DNA of 33,895 nucleotides, taken from an uncultured Lachnospiraceae bacterium (GTDB lineage: Bacteria > Bacillota > Clostridia > Lachnospirales > Lachnospiraceae). The notes beneath the pieces are model-generated. The model was not told the origin of the DNA and ran no database searches. It worked only from the letters and a program-made list of their open reading frames with translations. This document shows, in pieces, positions 1-8,391 of the stretch; the stretch's first letter is position 1, and each line of letters opens with the position of its first letter. The stretch spans positions 1-33,895 of the forward strand of contig ONKG01000042.1 in the NCBI GenBank assembly GCA_900318375.1, in the 5' to 3' direction. The position numbers and the translations under genes are program-made.

Positions 1-20
1 TTTGTAAAAAAAGCAAAAAA

Positions 21-46
21 AATCAGAGGATATTTCACCTCTGATT
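21..46 (-). terminator. Intrinsic terminator of the malEFG-type operon
   Basis: A 9-bp perfect stem (AATCAGAGG / CCTCTGATT) with an 8-nt loop. Read on the minus strand it is followed by a run of seven T, then GC and seven more T. It lies just past the last permease gene and fits a Rho-independent terminator. Confidence 0.85.
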
Positions 47-64
47 GAATAAGAAACTATTGTT

Positions 65-119
65 TTGGACACAGGGGGGGCTTACCTTAATGTCATTGGA
101 ACCGTCCCCTGTCTCCCTT
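65..119. repeat. REP-like imperfect palindrome, GGACACAGGGG...CCCCTGTCTCC
   Basis: Arms near 66-76 (GGACACAGGGG) and 107-117 (CCCCTGTCTCC) can pair. The stretch also holds GAACCGTCCCC, which resembles the GGGACGGTCC palindromes at 3660-3721 at the other end of the same operon. It lies between the permease stop and the terminator. It may be a REP-type element, but only this loose similarity supports that. Confidence 0.4.
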
Positions 120-124
120 TGGGT

Positions 125-982
125 TTATCCCTTGACGCCGCCGCTCAGTCCGTTGACATAATACTTCTGCATACGCAGGAACAGGATCGCAATGGGGATC
201 GAAACCAGTACTGCGCCTGCCGCAAAGCAGGTATACCAGTTATCGATATACTCTTTCTCCAGCATTTTCCAGAGTCCAATGGCCACTGTATACTGATCCG
301 CATTGGCGCGGCAGATGACCTTTGCAAAGATAAAGTCCACCCACGGAGCAATAAAGGACGTCAGGACTGTGTAAATGACGATTGGTTTGGATAAGGGAAG
401 GGTGATTTTTGTAAAAATCTGCCAGCGTGTGCATCCGTCGATCATAGCTGCCTCATCGATGGCTATGGGCATGGTATCGAAAAAGCCTTTGGCGATCTGG
501 AAACCCAGCGCTGTTCCGCCGGAATAGCACAGGATCAGAGCAACCCGGATCAGGGATCCTTCCGTCAGGCCCACAGCTTTCAGGATGAAATAGACCGCGA
601 CCATACTCATGAATCCGGGGAAGAGTCCCAGTACCATGGCCATATTCATATAGGGCTTGCGGAATTTGAAGCGAAGTCTGGAAAGGCAGTAGGCTACACT
701 GAGGACAAAGAAAGTGGATAAAATACAGGAAAAAACCGCGATGATCAGTGTGTTCATAAACATCTTCGGAAAATTCAGTATCGTCGTATCCGTGAAAAGT
801 TTTTTATAATTGTCCAGCGTATATGATCTGGGAAAGAAGGTCGATACATAGGAGCCCTTTTCCGCGCGGAAGCTGGTGAGAATAACCCAGAAGATCGGAA
901 AGACCCAGATTGCAGCCAGGATTGCGAGAATGATATGCACGATCACATTATTGCGGGTGCGCTTTGCTTTTGCGCTTTTCAT
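125..982 (-). CDS. MalG-type sugar ABC transporter permease
   Basis: 285 residues and the third gene of a binding protein-permease-permease operon. It is an integral membrane subunit that would pair with the MalF-like protein to form the channel of a carbohydrate importer (CUT1 class). Hydrophobic helices are visible near residues 13-36, 74-100, 110-137 and 145-165. The cytoplasmic EAA loop (DEAAMIDGCTRWQIFTKITL, about 176-195), which docks the ATPase, is well conserved. The start ATG follows GGAGGG with good spacing, two bases after the upstream stop. No ATPase gene is in the operon, so a shared MsmK/MalK-type ATPase encoded elsewhere is likely. The substrate is not fixed by sequence; maltodextrin-like is the closest family resemblance. 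Confidence 0.9.
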   Translation of the reverse strand: MKSAKAKRTRNNVIVHIILAILAAIWVFPIFWVILTSFRAEKGSYVSTFFPRSYTLDNYKKLFTDTTILNFPKMFMNTLIIAVFSCILSTFFVLSVAYCLSRLRFKFRKPYMNMAMVLGLFPGFMSMVAVYFILKAVGLTEGSLIRVALILCYSGGTALGFQIAKGFFDTMPIAIDEAAMIDGCTRWQIFTKITLPLSKPIVIYTVLTSFIAPWVDFIFAKVICRANADQYTVAIGLWKMLEKEYIDNWYTCFAAGAVLVSIPIAILFLRMQKYYVNGLSGGVKG

Positions 983-984
983 TA

Positions 985-2361
985 TCAGAACCCTCCTTCT
1001 TCCTTGTAGGATTTACTGTTGCGGTAAGTCAGAAGTGATCCTGCAGCCAGAATAATAAAGGTCAGGATGCCCACTACCGCGCCGATGTTGTAGTACTGTT
1101 TTTCGATGGTCAGCTTATAGAGCCAGGTGACCAGAAGATCCGTATCACCCGCTGTGGAAGCCAGGTTGGTCACAGGATCGCCGCCGGAAAGCAGGTAGAT
1201 GACATTGAAGTTGTTGACATTTGCCGTAAAGGTGGCGATCAGATAAGGGGTCGTCACATAGAGCATATAGGGAAGAGTGATCGAAAAGAACTGCTGCACC
1301 TTGTTTGCTCCGTCCACATCCGCCGCCTCATACAGATCGGCTGGAATATTCTGCAGTACGCCGGTCAACTGCAGGAGGGTATATGGTACACCCACCCAGA
1401 TATTGATGACGATCACGGTGATCCTTGCCCATGTGGCATTGGTAAAGAAGGGAAGGCTGGATCCCGCCGGGATCAGTCCCAGATTGCGCAGCATCACATT
1501 GACTGCGCCTTCCGGCTGAAGCATGGTACGCATGATCAGCAGTGACACGAACATGGGAACAGCGCAGGACAGGACAAAGCAGAATCTCCAGAAGCCCTTT
1601 GCCCTGGTATCCTTGCGGTTGATCAGAATCGCAAGGACCATTCCGAAGAAATAGTTGGTAAAAGTCGCAAAGAAAGCCCAGACCAGCGTCCAGACCAGGA
1701 CCCTCCAGAAGGTGCTGCCCAGAACGGAACTGCTGTCAAACAGTGTTACAAAGTTCCTGAGCCCCACCCAGTCGAACAGAACCAGATGGTTGTCTATTTT
1801 GCTGTAATTGGTAAAGGCCATGCAGATCATGAAGATCAGGGGCAGGATAGTCAGCACCGCGATGAAAAACATGGGCGGTGTCATTAAGGTAAAAGCCAGA
1901 TTTTCGTCCAGAAGACTCCTAAGATCCTCTCTGAAAGAAGGTACGTGAGAACCCGCCTTGTCCAGCATTTCCGCCCTGCAGGCACTGCGCATCCCGGCCC
2001 GCCAGATCAGGAAAAACAAAACAGTGATCATGATCGTTCCCAGACCGTATAAGAGGATCAGAACAGACTGATCTCCCTTTGTATACATATAGACCTGCAG
2101 ACTCTCATCCCAGATTTCTTTCTGCTCAACAGAGCCCAGACCGGGCAGCCTGGCCAGATTGCCGATCCCGCTCCGGATCATGAAAATCAGGTAAGCAGCC
2201 TCTACTGCCAGATAAAGCAGCCCCTTTACGACCTGCCTGTGACAGACACAGCCGAGTCCCATGATCAGCGCGGACAGTCTGGTCTCTGTCCCTCCGTTTC
2301 GAAGAATCCGGAGCAGCCCCGGATTCGACCGGTCGGCAAAGCTTGCATTGTTTTCTTTCAT
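985..2361 (-). CDS. MalF-type sugar ABC transporter permease
   Basis: 458 residues from the ATG at 2361. The frame is also open to a TTG at 2385, but that stretch contains the AAGGAGG ribosome binding site of the ATG, so the ATG is preferred. A cytoplasmic stretch and helices occupy the first 120 residues, longer than in minimal CUT1 permeases and like MalF. Then come the membrane domain and an EAA loop (YEAADVDGANKVQQFFSITL) about 100 residues from the C-terminus. It would form the channel with the MalG-like protein encoded downstream. It sits 17 bp after the binding-protein stop and 2 bp before the next gene, so it is clearly co-transcribed. Confidence 0.9.
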   Translation of the reverse strand: MKENNASFADRSNPGLLRILRNGGTETRLSALIMGLGCVCHRQVVKGLLYLAVEAAYLIFMIRSGIGNLARLPGLGSVEQKEIWDESLQVYMYTKGDQSVLILLYGLGTIMITVLFFLIWRAGMRSACRAEMLDKAGSHVPSFREDLRSLLDENLAFTLMTPPMFFIAVLTILPLIFMICMAFTNYSKIDNHLVLFDWVGLRNFVTLFDSSSVLGSTFWRVLVWTLVWAFFATFTNYFFGMVLAILINRKDTRAKGFWRFCFVLSCAVPMFVSLLIMRTMLQPEGAVNVMLRNLGLIPAGSSLPFFTNATWARITVIVINIWVGVPYTLLQLTGVLQNIPADLYEAADVDGANKVQQFFSITLPYMLYVTTPYLIATFTANVNNFNVIYLLSGGDPVTNLASTAGDTDLLVTWLYKLTIEKQYYNIGAVVGILTFIILAAGSLLTYRNSKSYKEEGGF

Positions 2362-2377
2362 GCCGGTATTTCCCTCC

Positions 2378-3619
2378 TTACTCAATTCCGTTGCTGTTCA
2401 TGGCGTCATTCATCGACTTTGTCTGTTCTGCCGCATTTTCATGCGTCACCGTGCCGTTGCGGATCGACTTGCCCATGTTTTCCATAGGGGTCCAGCAGTT
2501 GGCCATACGTGAAACGAAGGGCTGGAGTTTGGACGTATTGTCAAATGTATCGTTCTGCGCAAGAAAGACAGGATCGGAAGAAATAACCGGATCGTCCTGA
2601 AGCTCCGTGGAACAGGGAATCACGGAGCGGAGTTCATAATGAAGTTTCTGGGCATCTGCGCTTCCCAGATAGACAGCAAGCTCCACTGCAGGAACCATAT
2701 ATTTGGAATGAGCATTGACGCCAACCGCCTTGGAGCCGGAATAAGAATACAGCTGTTTTGAACTGCCATCCAGTGTATAGCACGGAAGGGCTGCGGCTCC
2801 CAGGTTATCTCCGAGAATCTCTTTGACGCTTCCATAGTCCCAGGACCCTGAAAAAATGGCATTTACAGACCCGTCTCTCAGACCGGCCATACCGGAACCG
2901 TCCGCGTCCACAACGAAATTGGGGTTCTTGATCAAATCCACGAGATAATTCGTTACTGCCACAGCATTGTCACCGCCGAAATCCGCGCCAAGTTCTTCCT
3001 GCGTCCCGTCACCGAACAGAGTGCATCCGTTTCCGAAATAAAAAGCAGGAAGATACCAGGAATTTGTAAAGGGGAAGGAAACGACGCCCTTTTGGAGCAT
3101 GCCCTCCAGGCTCTTTATATCCTTCTCCGAGAATACTCTTTTGTCGTAATACATAAACCATGTATTGGTCGTAAATGGAACACCGTAGAGAAATCCGTCC
3201 ATCGTGACAGAGTTCAATATTTCTTGGCTTGCGTTTTCCCGGATCTGATCTTGGTATTTACCTCCGAATTTTGCAAGCGCCTGTGCATCCGTCATAATTG
3301 TAATGTTGTCATTGGCATACAGAAAAACATCTGCTCCTGCCTCCGGATCCTGTGCTATGGATGTCGCGGCAGTCGCCTCGTCCGCGATTCCGTACACGAA
3401 TTCAATGTCCCATTCGGGATGCATGTCCGCAAAGGATTTGCAGCAGGTCTGCAGCCATTCACCCGAATCCCGCGACTGATCCTCTGAGGGCGACCATACC
3501 ATCAGCCTGACCTTTTCATTACCTTCCGCCTGACCTCCTGCAGCGCTGCATCCGGTAAATATCACCAGCAAAAACAAAACAGCACTGAAAGCTTTCAGGA
3601 ATCTCCATCCATGCCTCAT
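2378..3619 (-). CDS. Extracellular sugar-binding lipoprotein (MalE-like)
   Basis: 413 residues with a positively charged N-terminus, a hydrophobic stretch and a lipobox (FTGC, Cys at about 24), so it would be lipid-anchored outside the membrane. The rest follows the group 1 solute-binding protein pattern (LMVWSPSEDQ, then a MalE-like two-lobe body with VTMDGFLYGVPFTTNTWFMY). It should capture an oligosaccharide and deliver it to the two permeases encoded next. The ATG at 3619 follows a near-perfect AGGAGGTGAT, which fixes the start. The product is more diverged from classical MalE than the permeases are from MalF and MalG, so the ligand is uncertain. Confidence 0.88.
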   Translation of the reverse strand: MRHGWRFLKAFSAVLFLLVIFTGCSAAGGQAEGNEKVRLMVWSPSEDQSRDSGEWLQTCCKSFADMHPEWDIEFVYGIADEATAATSIAQDPEAGADVFLYANDNITIMTDAQALAKFGGKYQDQIRENASQEILNSVTMDGFLYGVPFTTNTWFMYYDKRVFSEKDIKSLEGMLQKGVVSFPFTNSWYLPAFYFGNGCTLFGDGTQEELGADFGGDNAVAVTNYLVDLIKNPNFVVDADGSGMAGLRDGSVNAIFSGSWDYGSVKEILGDNLGAAALPCYTLDGSSKQLYSYSGSKAVGVNAHSKYMVPAVELAVYLGSADAQKLHYELRSVIPCSTELQDDPVISSDPVFLAQNDTFDNTSKLQPFVSRMANCWTPMENMGKSIRNGTVTHENAAEQTKSMNDAMNSNGIE

Positions 3620-3659
3620 TTAGCTATCACCTCCTGATTATGGGCCTGATTAGATTTCC

Positions 3660-3721
3660 GGGACGGTCCTTTCGTTTCTGCAAAAGCTGAGGGACGGTCC
3701 TTTCGCTAAAAGGGCCGTCCC
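3660..3721. repeat. Duplicated REP-like GGGACGGTCCTTTCG with inverted partner
   Basis: GGGACGGTCCTTTCG occurs at 3660-3674 and again at 3691-3705, followed by the inverted GGGCCGTCCC at 3712-3721. Either copy can pair with the inverted arm. The element sits just upstream of the binding-protein gene and could affect its leader. It is either a REP-type palindrome cluster or a diverged terminator; no T-run follows it. Confidence 0.6.
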
Positions 3722-3738
3722 AATGTTCGCACTAACGT

Positions 3739-4116
3739 TCACCTGTAGGGGATGTCAGTGAGGAAACTTGCGAAGAGAGCGTTGCTGATGAAAGCGTACT
3801 CGTCTCTCTGATGGCCGCTTTCGGTCATGGAGTTGGCAAAGAGAGTGACATTCACGTCGTTTCCGTCTTTGTCTTTGCCCTCATAAGAGAATCCCATGAT
3901 ACCGTTCAGGAAAGCGTCTGTTCTCTCATCCTCTCCGTAAAATACACCTTCCAAAGGATCGCGGCTGCCGTCACGCTGCACAAGGACCTTAGAGCCTTCG
4001 GGCAGCACCGTAAAGTAGTCGGTGCCGATGGCGTAGAATACGTCGTCCCCGTCCATGATATAACTTGCGTTGACGAGAGTTTCCTCGGTAGAAATCTGTA
4101 TGATGCTTTCATAGGA
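3739..4116 (-). pseudogene. C-terminal remnant of an unrecognised gene
   Basis: The frame is open from a TGA at 4117-4119 to the stop at 3739 and reads as ordinary protein (about 125 residues, acidic, no Cys). The only ATG inside it (4056) has no convincing ribosome binding site, and protein-like sequence (ISTEETLVNASYIMDG) continues upstream of it to the stop. This is what a 5'-truncated gene looks like. A repeat element begins about 80 bp upstream. No family is recognised. A short intact gene starting at 4056 (105 residues) is the alternative. Confidence 0.45.
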
Positions 4117-4197
4117 TCAGGCTCCTTTCGCAGAATGTGTCCTGTTCAAAACGTAAGATGGATTTCGATCACATCCGTCATGCCCGTCCTTTCCGGC

Positions 4198-4310
4198 CAT
4201 GCCGAAGCGTTCTTACGCTGAGGCACCCGGGCCGAAATCGCGCAGGCGATTTCGGCGATGGGATCCGGCGGAGATTTGCGGCAGCCCTGCGGCAACAACA
4301 TTTCTTCTAT
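4198..4310 (+). repeat. Four-hairpin repeat family, copy C
   Basis: It begins CATGCCG like the copies at 16821 and 17393. Stem 1 is AGCG/CGCT inside GCC/GGC. Stem 2 is a perfect 11-bp hairpin (GCCGAAATCGC / GCGATTTCGGC, 4231-4256). Then comes the shared spacer pattern (CGATGGGATCCGGCGGAG versus CGATGTGATCAGCGGAG). Stem 3 is TTGCGGCA...TGCGGCAA with one mismatch. Stem sequences differ between copies while pairing is kept. The fourth, terminator-like hairpin is replaced or diverged here; the next hairpin is at 4335. Confidence 0.65.
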
Positions 4311-4334
4311 GGTCCCTATGATTTTACCACAAAC

Positions 4335-4379
4335 GAAAAAAGCCCTCCACCCGAAGGCTAAGGGCCGGAATGCTTTTTT
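4335..4379. terminator. Weak bidirectional terminator-like hairpin
   Basis: GCCCT (4342-4346) pairs with AGGGC (4361-4365). On the minus strand the inner loop is TTCG and a run of T follows. On the plus strand AAAAAAGC pairs with GCTTTTTT (to 4379). No intact gene feeds it from either side, so it may belong to the preceding repeat or be left over from the remnant gene. Confidence 0.45.
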
Positions 4380-4415
4380 AAGACAATCTCTATGACTATA
4401 TTCCGCATATTTCTA

Positions 4416-4445
4416 TTGACATAGTAGTCTAATAGGCTTTATTGT
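4416..4445 (+). promoter_or_regulatory. Sigma-70-type promoter of the ligase genes
   Basis: TTGACA at 4416-4421, an 18-bp spacer and TATTGT at 4440-4445, in an AT-rich stretch about 115 bp before the ATG at 4567. The resulting leader would contain repeat copy D. Confidence 0.6.
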
Positions 4446-4462
4446 AATAAACATATATTTGA

Positions 4463-4551
4463 GAACCCGAGGCGGCACAGACATCCGCTGATCCTTCACC
4501 GTTTTCGCCTTACGCGAAAACGCTTCAAGTTCCGCTCTGCCGGGCGGTATG
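4463..4551 (-). repeat. Four-hairpin repeat family, copy D (truncated), in the leader of the first ligase gene
   Basis: On the minus strand it starts CATACCGCCCGGCAGAGCGG, aligning with CATGCCGCTCGTAAGAGCGG of copy A. An 8-bp perfect stem (GTTTTCGC / GCGAAAAC, 4501-4521) follows, then GATCAGCGGA exactly as in copy A. Stem 3 is weak and stem 4 is absent. Its orientation is opposite to the downstream gene, so the mRNA carries the complement of the element between promoter and ribosome binding site. Confidence 0.6.
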
Positions 4552-4566
4552 GAGGGAAGATAGTAA

Positions 4567-5805
4567 ATGAGAAAGTCAAATGAAACTGCGGCGCAGATTG
4601 CAGCCAGGCTTGGAAAAGACGGGCTTCATGCCGCCTTTCGCGGCGGCATGGGGCTGGAAAGAGAGAGTCTCCGCATCATGAAGGCTGACGGAAGGATTGC
4701 GCAGACAGATCATCCCTTTGGAGATGACCCGCATTTTTCAAGGGATTTTGCAGAGAGTCAGCTTGAAATCATCTCACCGGTGGCAGGCAGTTCAGAAGAA
4801 CTCTTTCAGATGCTCTCCCGGATGCACACAGAAGCCCTGGACAGGCTTGAGGAATCGGGCGAAATGCTCCATATGTCTTCAAATCCACCTGCATATATTC
4901 CTTCCGGCGTACGAATCGCACATTTTTCAGATGAAAACTCCTATAAGGAGGAATACAGAAAATACCTGCTCGAAAAATACGGACTGGAAAGGATGCTGTT
5001 GTCCGGCATTCATTACAATTTTTCTTATGCGGCGGAATATCCCGCGTATCTGGGAACGACAGCTGACGCTCTGTATCTGAAGGCGGCTGTCTACGCACTT
5101 CAATATGCCTGGCTGATCGTCTGGCTGACCGCGGCCAGTCCGGGACCTTACCGATCGGATACTTTCGGCCAGTGCAGGGAGAAAGTATCGCCTGTCTATG
5201 CGTCGGTGCGGTGCGGGAAGGAAGGCTACTGGAACGATTTCCTGCCGGTATTGGATTTTTCCAGTGTATCCGCCTATTGCGAAAGCATTGAGTCTTATGT
5301 CAGGAGCGGAATGCTGTATTCCTCATCAGAACTGTATCTGCCGGTGCGCCTCAAGCCCAGGGGCGCCAACACCCTGGAGGCGCTCAGAAATGGGATCGAC
5401 CATATTGAACTCAGGATGCTGGACCTTAATCCTCTTGAAACGACAGGATTCGCCCTGGAGGATCTTCGTTTTCTCCAGCTCTTCTTGATCTGGTGTTCCT
5501 TTTTCCCCGAACATGTACCGGATGAAAAAGAGCAGGCCGATGCCATTTCCAATATGAAGCACGCAGCTTTGTTTGATGAAAGGAAAATCTGGATCCGGGA
5601 GGGCGCAGTCCTGAAGCCGGTACGTGAGGCGGCACTGGAAGTGCTGTCGGAAATGGCCTGTATTTTCGAAACGCTCGGATGTTTTGATGTGCTCAAAACC
5701 ATCGAATATCAAAAGCGCAAGCTGCTCATTCCCGGCAGCCGCTGCGCGGAACAGGTCGTGAGAAAGGAAGCAGACTCTTTGTCGTCAGTGAGGAGCACAG
5801 CATAA
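4567..5805 (+). CDS. gshA: Glutamate-cysteine ligase, GshA type
   Basis: 412 residues. GshA-type enzymes join L-glutamate and L-cysteine with ATP to give gamma-glutamylcysteine in the cytoplasm. The signature GLERESLRI is at 29-37, followed by FAESQLEIISP, the HYNFS segment near 150 and HIELRMLDLNPLE near 280, as in proteobacterial GshA and the N-terminal half of bifunctional GshF. It is shorter than E. coli GshA (about 518) and has no ATP-grasp GshB-like domain, so it could make gamma-glutamylcysteine but not glutathione alone. The ATG follows GGAGGGAAG. A second ligase-family gene follows 158 bp downstream on the same strand. The true acceptor amino acid cannot be read from sequence. Confidence 0.85.
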   Translation: MRKSNETAAQIAARLGKDGLHAAFRGGMGLERESLRIMKADGRIAQTDHPFGDDPHFSRDFAESQLEIISPVAGSSEELFQMLSRMHTEALDRLEESGEMLHMSSNPPAYIPSGVRIAHFSDENSYKEEYRKYLLEKYGLERMLLSGIHYNFSYAAEYPAYLGTTADALYLKAAVYALQYAWLIVWLTAASPGPYRSDTFGQCREKVSPVYASVRCGKEGYWNDFLPVLDFSSVSAYCESIESYVRSGMLYSSSELYLPVRLKPRGANTLEALRNGIDHIELRMLDLNPLETTGFALEDLRFLQLFLIWCSFFPEHVPDEKEQADAISNMKHAALFDERKIWIREGAVLKPVREAALEVLSEMACIFETLGCFDVLKTIEYQKRKLLIPGSRCAEQVVRKEADSLSSVRSTA

Positions 5806-5849
5806 AGGGTACAGTTCATTTCTATTCGCAGCCTCTGAATTCGAGATGT

Positions 5850-5874
5850 TTTTGCATGGCACTTTCATGCAAAA
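5850..5874 (+). other. Hairpin in the gap between the two ligase genes
   Basis: TTTTGCATG (5850-5858) pairs perfectly with CATGCAAAA (5866-5874). No T-run follows, so it is a poor terminator; it may stabilise or attenuate the message. I see nothing else in the 158-bp gap except the AGGAG ribosome binding site of the next gene. Confidence 0.45.
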
Positions 5875-5963
5875 GCCCTGGCAGAACGACATTTGCCCAT
5901 TACATCTGCCCATTCCGGATGTAAATTACTGTTTCCGCTTAAAACAGGTTAGGAGAAATACAA

Positions 5964-7349
5964 ATGGATGCAGCTATGATCCGGCAGGCGCTGGAGGAAA
6001 AATATCTGGCACCGACCAGAAGGGAGCGCCCCCTTTACTCAGGCATCGAAGTGGAGATGCCTATCCTGAATCTGAAAAAAGAAGCCGTGGATTTTGACAT
6101 TGTACACAAAACCGCCGCACGTTTTATGGATATCTGCGGGTTTGTGCCCGAAAAGCGGGACGACGAGGGCGAGGTAATCCTGGCAGCGGACCCCGTGACG
6201 GGTGACTCACTTTCTTTCGACTGTTCCTATAACAATCTTGAGCTTTCCCTGGGGAAAGCTCAGGATCTGCAGCTGGCAAAAATCCGGTTTTTTCACTATT
6301 ATGATGTTTTGCAGGAGCTTCTGTCCGCGCATGATTACACACTGACCGGTATGGGCGTTAATCCATACAGGATCTACAACCACAATGTCCCGATTCCGAA
6401 CGGCCGCTATCGCATGCTCTTTCATCATCTGCACTCGTACCCGAAATATCGCTCTCTGCCCATGCATTTCCATCATCACCCGGCCTTCGGAACATTTTCC
6501 AGTGCCTCACAGGTACAGCTGGATGTCATGGACAGAGACCTCATCACGATCTTCCGGGCCTTCTCCAGGCTGGAGCCTGTCAAGGCACTGCTGTTTTCCA
6601 ACTCCGTCCTCCTGGGAGAAGACAACCGGATGATCTGCGTGCGTGATATGTTCTGGGAAAACAGTACTCACGGCATCAATCCGCACAATGTCGGAATGTA
6701 TGAATGTGATTTTTACAGCGAAGACGAACTGCTGGACTATATCTCTTCGATGAGCATTTACTGTGTGGAGCGAGACGGGAAGTATTTGAATTTTGCTCCG
6801 ACACCGCTCCTGACCTATTTGGAGTTGGCGGAAGTGGAAGGGGAGTACTTCAATCCGGAGAGCGGAGTTTTTGAAACATTTACTTTTAAACCTGAGCCGG
6901 GGGACCTGCAGTATCTGAGGACTTTCAAATATGAAGATCTGACTTACCGCGGCACCGTGGAGTTTCGCAGCTGCTGCACGCAGCCGATCCGGGATACATT
7001 CTGCGTGGCCGCCTTCCATCTGGGGCTTCTGGAAAAACTCCGGGAGCTGGACCAGCTTCTGGAAAAGGACCATGTGCTGTATCATCACGGCTATACGGCA
7101 AGCGAGCTTCGCCACCTCTTTGTGCGGCGCCAGTATCCGCCTTATATTTCCAAGGACGGGCTGGACCGGCTTGTCGGGCAGATCCTGAATCTTGCCCGGG
7201 AAGGTCTTGCGGCCCGCGGCATGGACGAAGAATGCTTTCTGGATCCCCTCTATGACAGATGGCGCAGGAAATCGAACCCGGCCATGGACATGCTTCGCAT
7301 GCTGGACCAGGGCAAAAGTATTGAAGACGTGATTCTTTTATATCGATAA
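5964..7349 (+). CDS. GCS2-type glutamate-cysteine ligase family protein
   Basis: 461 residues of the carboxylate-amine/glutamylcysteine ligase fold, but a different branch from the gene upstream. The substrate-binding segment is YSGIEVEMPI (25-34), followed by FDCSYNNLELSLGKAQDL and a histidine-rich stretch (LHSYPKYRSLPMHFHHHP, about 157-174). RGTVEFRSCCTQPI near 330-343 matches the conserved Glu-Phe-Arg segment of the family. It would form a gamma-glutamyl amide bond using ATP; the acceptor may be cysteine or another amine. The start follows AGGAGAAATACAA-ATG. Two non-identical ligases in tandem suggest division of labour rather than duplication. Confidence 0.75.
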   Translation: MDAAMIRQALEEKYLAPTRRERPLYSGIEVEMPILNLKKEAVDFDIVHKTAARFMDICGFVPEKRDDEGEVILAADPVTGDSLSFDCSYNNLELSLGKAQDLQLAKIRFFHYYDVLQELLSAHDYTLTGMGVNPYRIYNHNVPIPNGRYRMLFHHLHSYPKYRSLPMHFHHHPAFGTFSSASQVQLDVMDRDLITIFRAFSRLEPVKALLFSNSVLLGEDNRMICVRDMFWENSTHGINPHNVGMYECDFYSEDELLDYISSMSIYCVERDGKYLNFAPTPLLTYLELAEVEGEYFNPESGVFETFTFKPEPGDLQYLRTFKYEDLTYRGTVEFRSCCTQPIRDTFCVAAFHLGLLEKLRELDQLLEKDHVLYHHGYTASELRHLFVRRQYPPYISKDGLDRLVGQILNLAREGLAARGMDEECFLDPLYDRWRRKSNPAMDMLRMLDQGKSIEDVILLYR

Positions 7350-7366
7350 TCTGTTTTTTTCAACAT

Positions 7367-7408
7367 AAATCTGCGGCCGGGATAATTCTATCCGAGCCGC
7401 AGATTTTT
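7367..7408. terminator. Bidirectional terminator between convergent operons
   Basis: An 11-bp stem AAATCTGCGGC (7367-7377) / GCCGCAGATTT (7396-7406) with T-runs on both strands. It serves the plus-strand ligase genes and the minus-strand amidotransferase gene that ends at 7434. Confidence 0.9.
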
Positions 7409-7433
7409 GTCGATAAGCATGTCGATGAGCAGC

Positions 7434-8285
7434 TTACAGAGCTGCATAGACCATCATCAGAGAGCGGATCTTCTCCGGGTCCTCGACGTAGACATGATGG
7501 TGAGGACTGCCCTGGTAGATCTGTACACCTTCTCTCCATGCGCAGAGCGAGGTGAAGGGCAGTTCCTCCCAGCGGGAACTGCTGCCCGTCAGAAAAGGTA
7601 CGGTCGCAAACAGGGCAGTATCCCCGACATGGCAGCTATGAAGGGTTCCCCGCAGGTTCGTGTGGGTGAACAAGAGCTCCCCGTCAAAGAGCAGAAGGTT
7701 CAATTTGTTCCCGGGCGCCAGAGAAGCAACTGCCTGATCGATGACCCTGCAGCGCTCTTCGGCGGTCAGTTCCGCAGCTGGACAGTAGTCTGATGCCTGC
7801 CTTTTTTCCGGAGAAGGCATTTCTCTCAGCTTTTTTTCCCTGGCCCGGTTAATCCGGTCGACAAGATAGAGCAGGATCCGCTCACTGTCGGTCTGACCTT
7901 CCTGGGCCTCAATAAACCTGCTGAGCAAAGTTCCCTCAAAGACGGTACCATTGTGAGCCAGCGTCCAGCAGCGCCCGCTGTCATCCGTCATCTGGAAGGG
8001 GTGCGTATTGTTGTATTCCAGGGCGCCGATGGTCGCTTCCCGGATGTGAGCCAGCAGCGTGGAAGCGCGCATACCTTGTCGCAGCCGTTCCTTCAGATAC
8101 TTACTCCGGGCTGCCTTCACAGGCTCCTTTTCCAGAATACCGTACCCAGCCCTGCCGGCAGGGTTTTGATGAAAGTGGGCAATGCCCCACCCGTGCGGAT
8201 TCTTTTCGGAGTGGGGGAAAAACATTTGCAGCCAGGGGCCGGCGTCTATTTCATTTCCGGCACTGATGCCAAACAATTCACACAT
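7434..8285 (-). CDS. Class II glutamine amidotransferase (EgtC/DUG3/YafJ-like)
   Basis: 283 residues from ATG 8285. This start leaves Cys-2 (MCELFG) as the N-terminal nucleophile after Met removal, which the Ntn-hydrolase family requires; the 14 extra upstream residues would block it. Supporting motifs: NPHGWGIAHF (29-38), LAHIREATIG (78-87), NNTHPF (92-97) and AHNGTV (110-115). There is no synthase domain, so it is a stand-alone amidase. Relatives include EgtC, which removes glutamate from a gamma-glutamyl intermediate in ergothioneine synthesis, and yeast DUG3, which cleaves glutathione. Lying opposite two gamma-glutamyl ligases, a role in cleaving a gamma-glutamyl product is reasonable inference. 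Confidence 0.8.
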   Translation of the reverse strand: MCELFGISAGNEIDAGPWLQMFFPHSEKNPHGWGIAHFHQNPAGRAGYGILEKEPVKAARSKYLKERLRQGMRASTLLAHIREATIGALEYNNTHPFQMTDDSGRCWTLAHNGTVFEGTLLSRFIEAQEGQTDSERILLYLVDRINRAREKKLREMPSPEKRQASDYCPAAELTAEERCRVIDQAVASLAPGNKLNLLLFDGELLFTHTNLRGTLHSCHVGDTALFATVPFLTGSSSRWEELPFTSLCAWREGVQIYQGSPHHHVYVEDPEKIRSLMMVYAAL

Positions 8286-8391
8286 TTTTCTCACCGGTTC
8301 TAATTCTTGAAAACTGATCGAAATCAACTCAAAACCTTGCAGATCATCCTAAGCGCATGCAGATGATCCCAAGTGATTCAGCAGCAGGTCT

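Noticed and set aside
4463-4551. Riboswitch or T-box in the leader of the first ligase gene
   Set aside because: No T-box sequence or anti-terminator/terminator pair is visible. The hairpin is explained by a reversed copy of the interspersed repeat.
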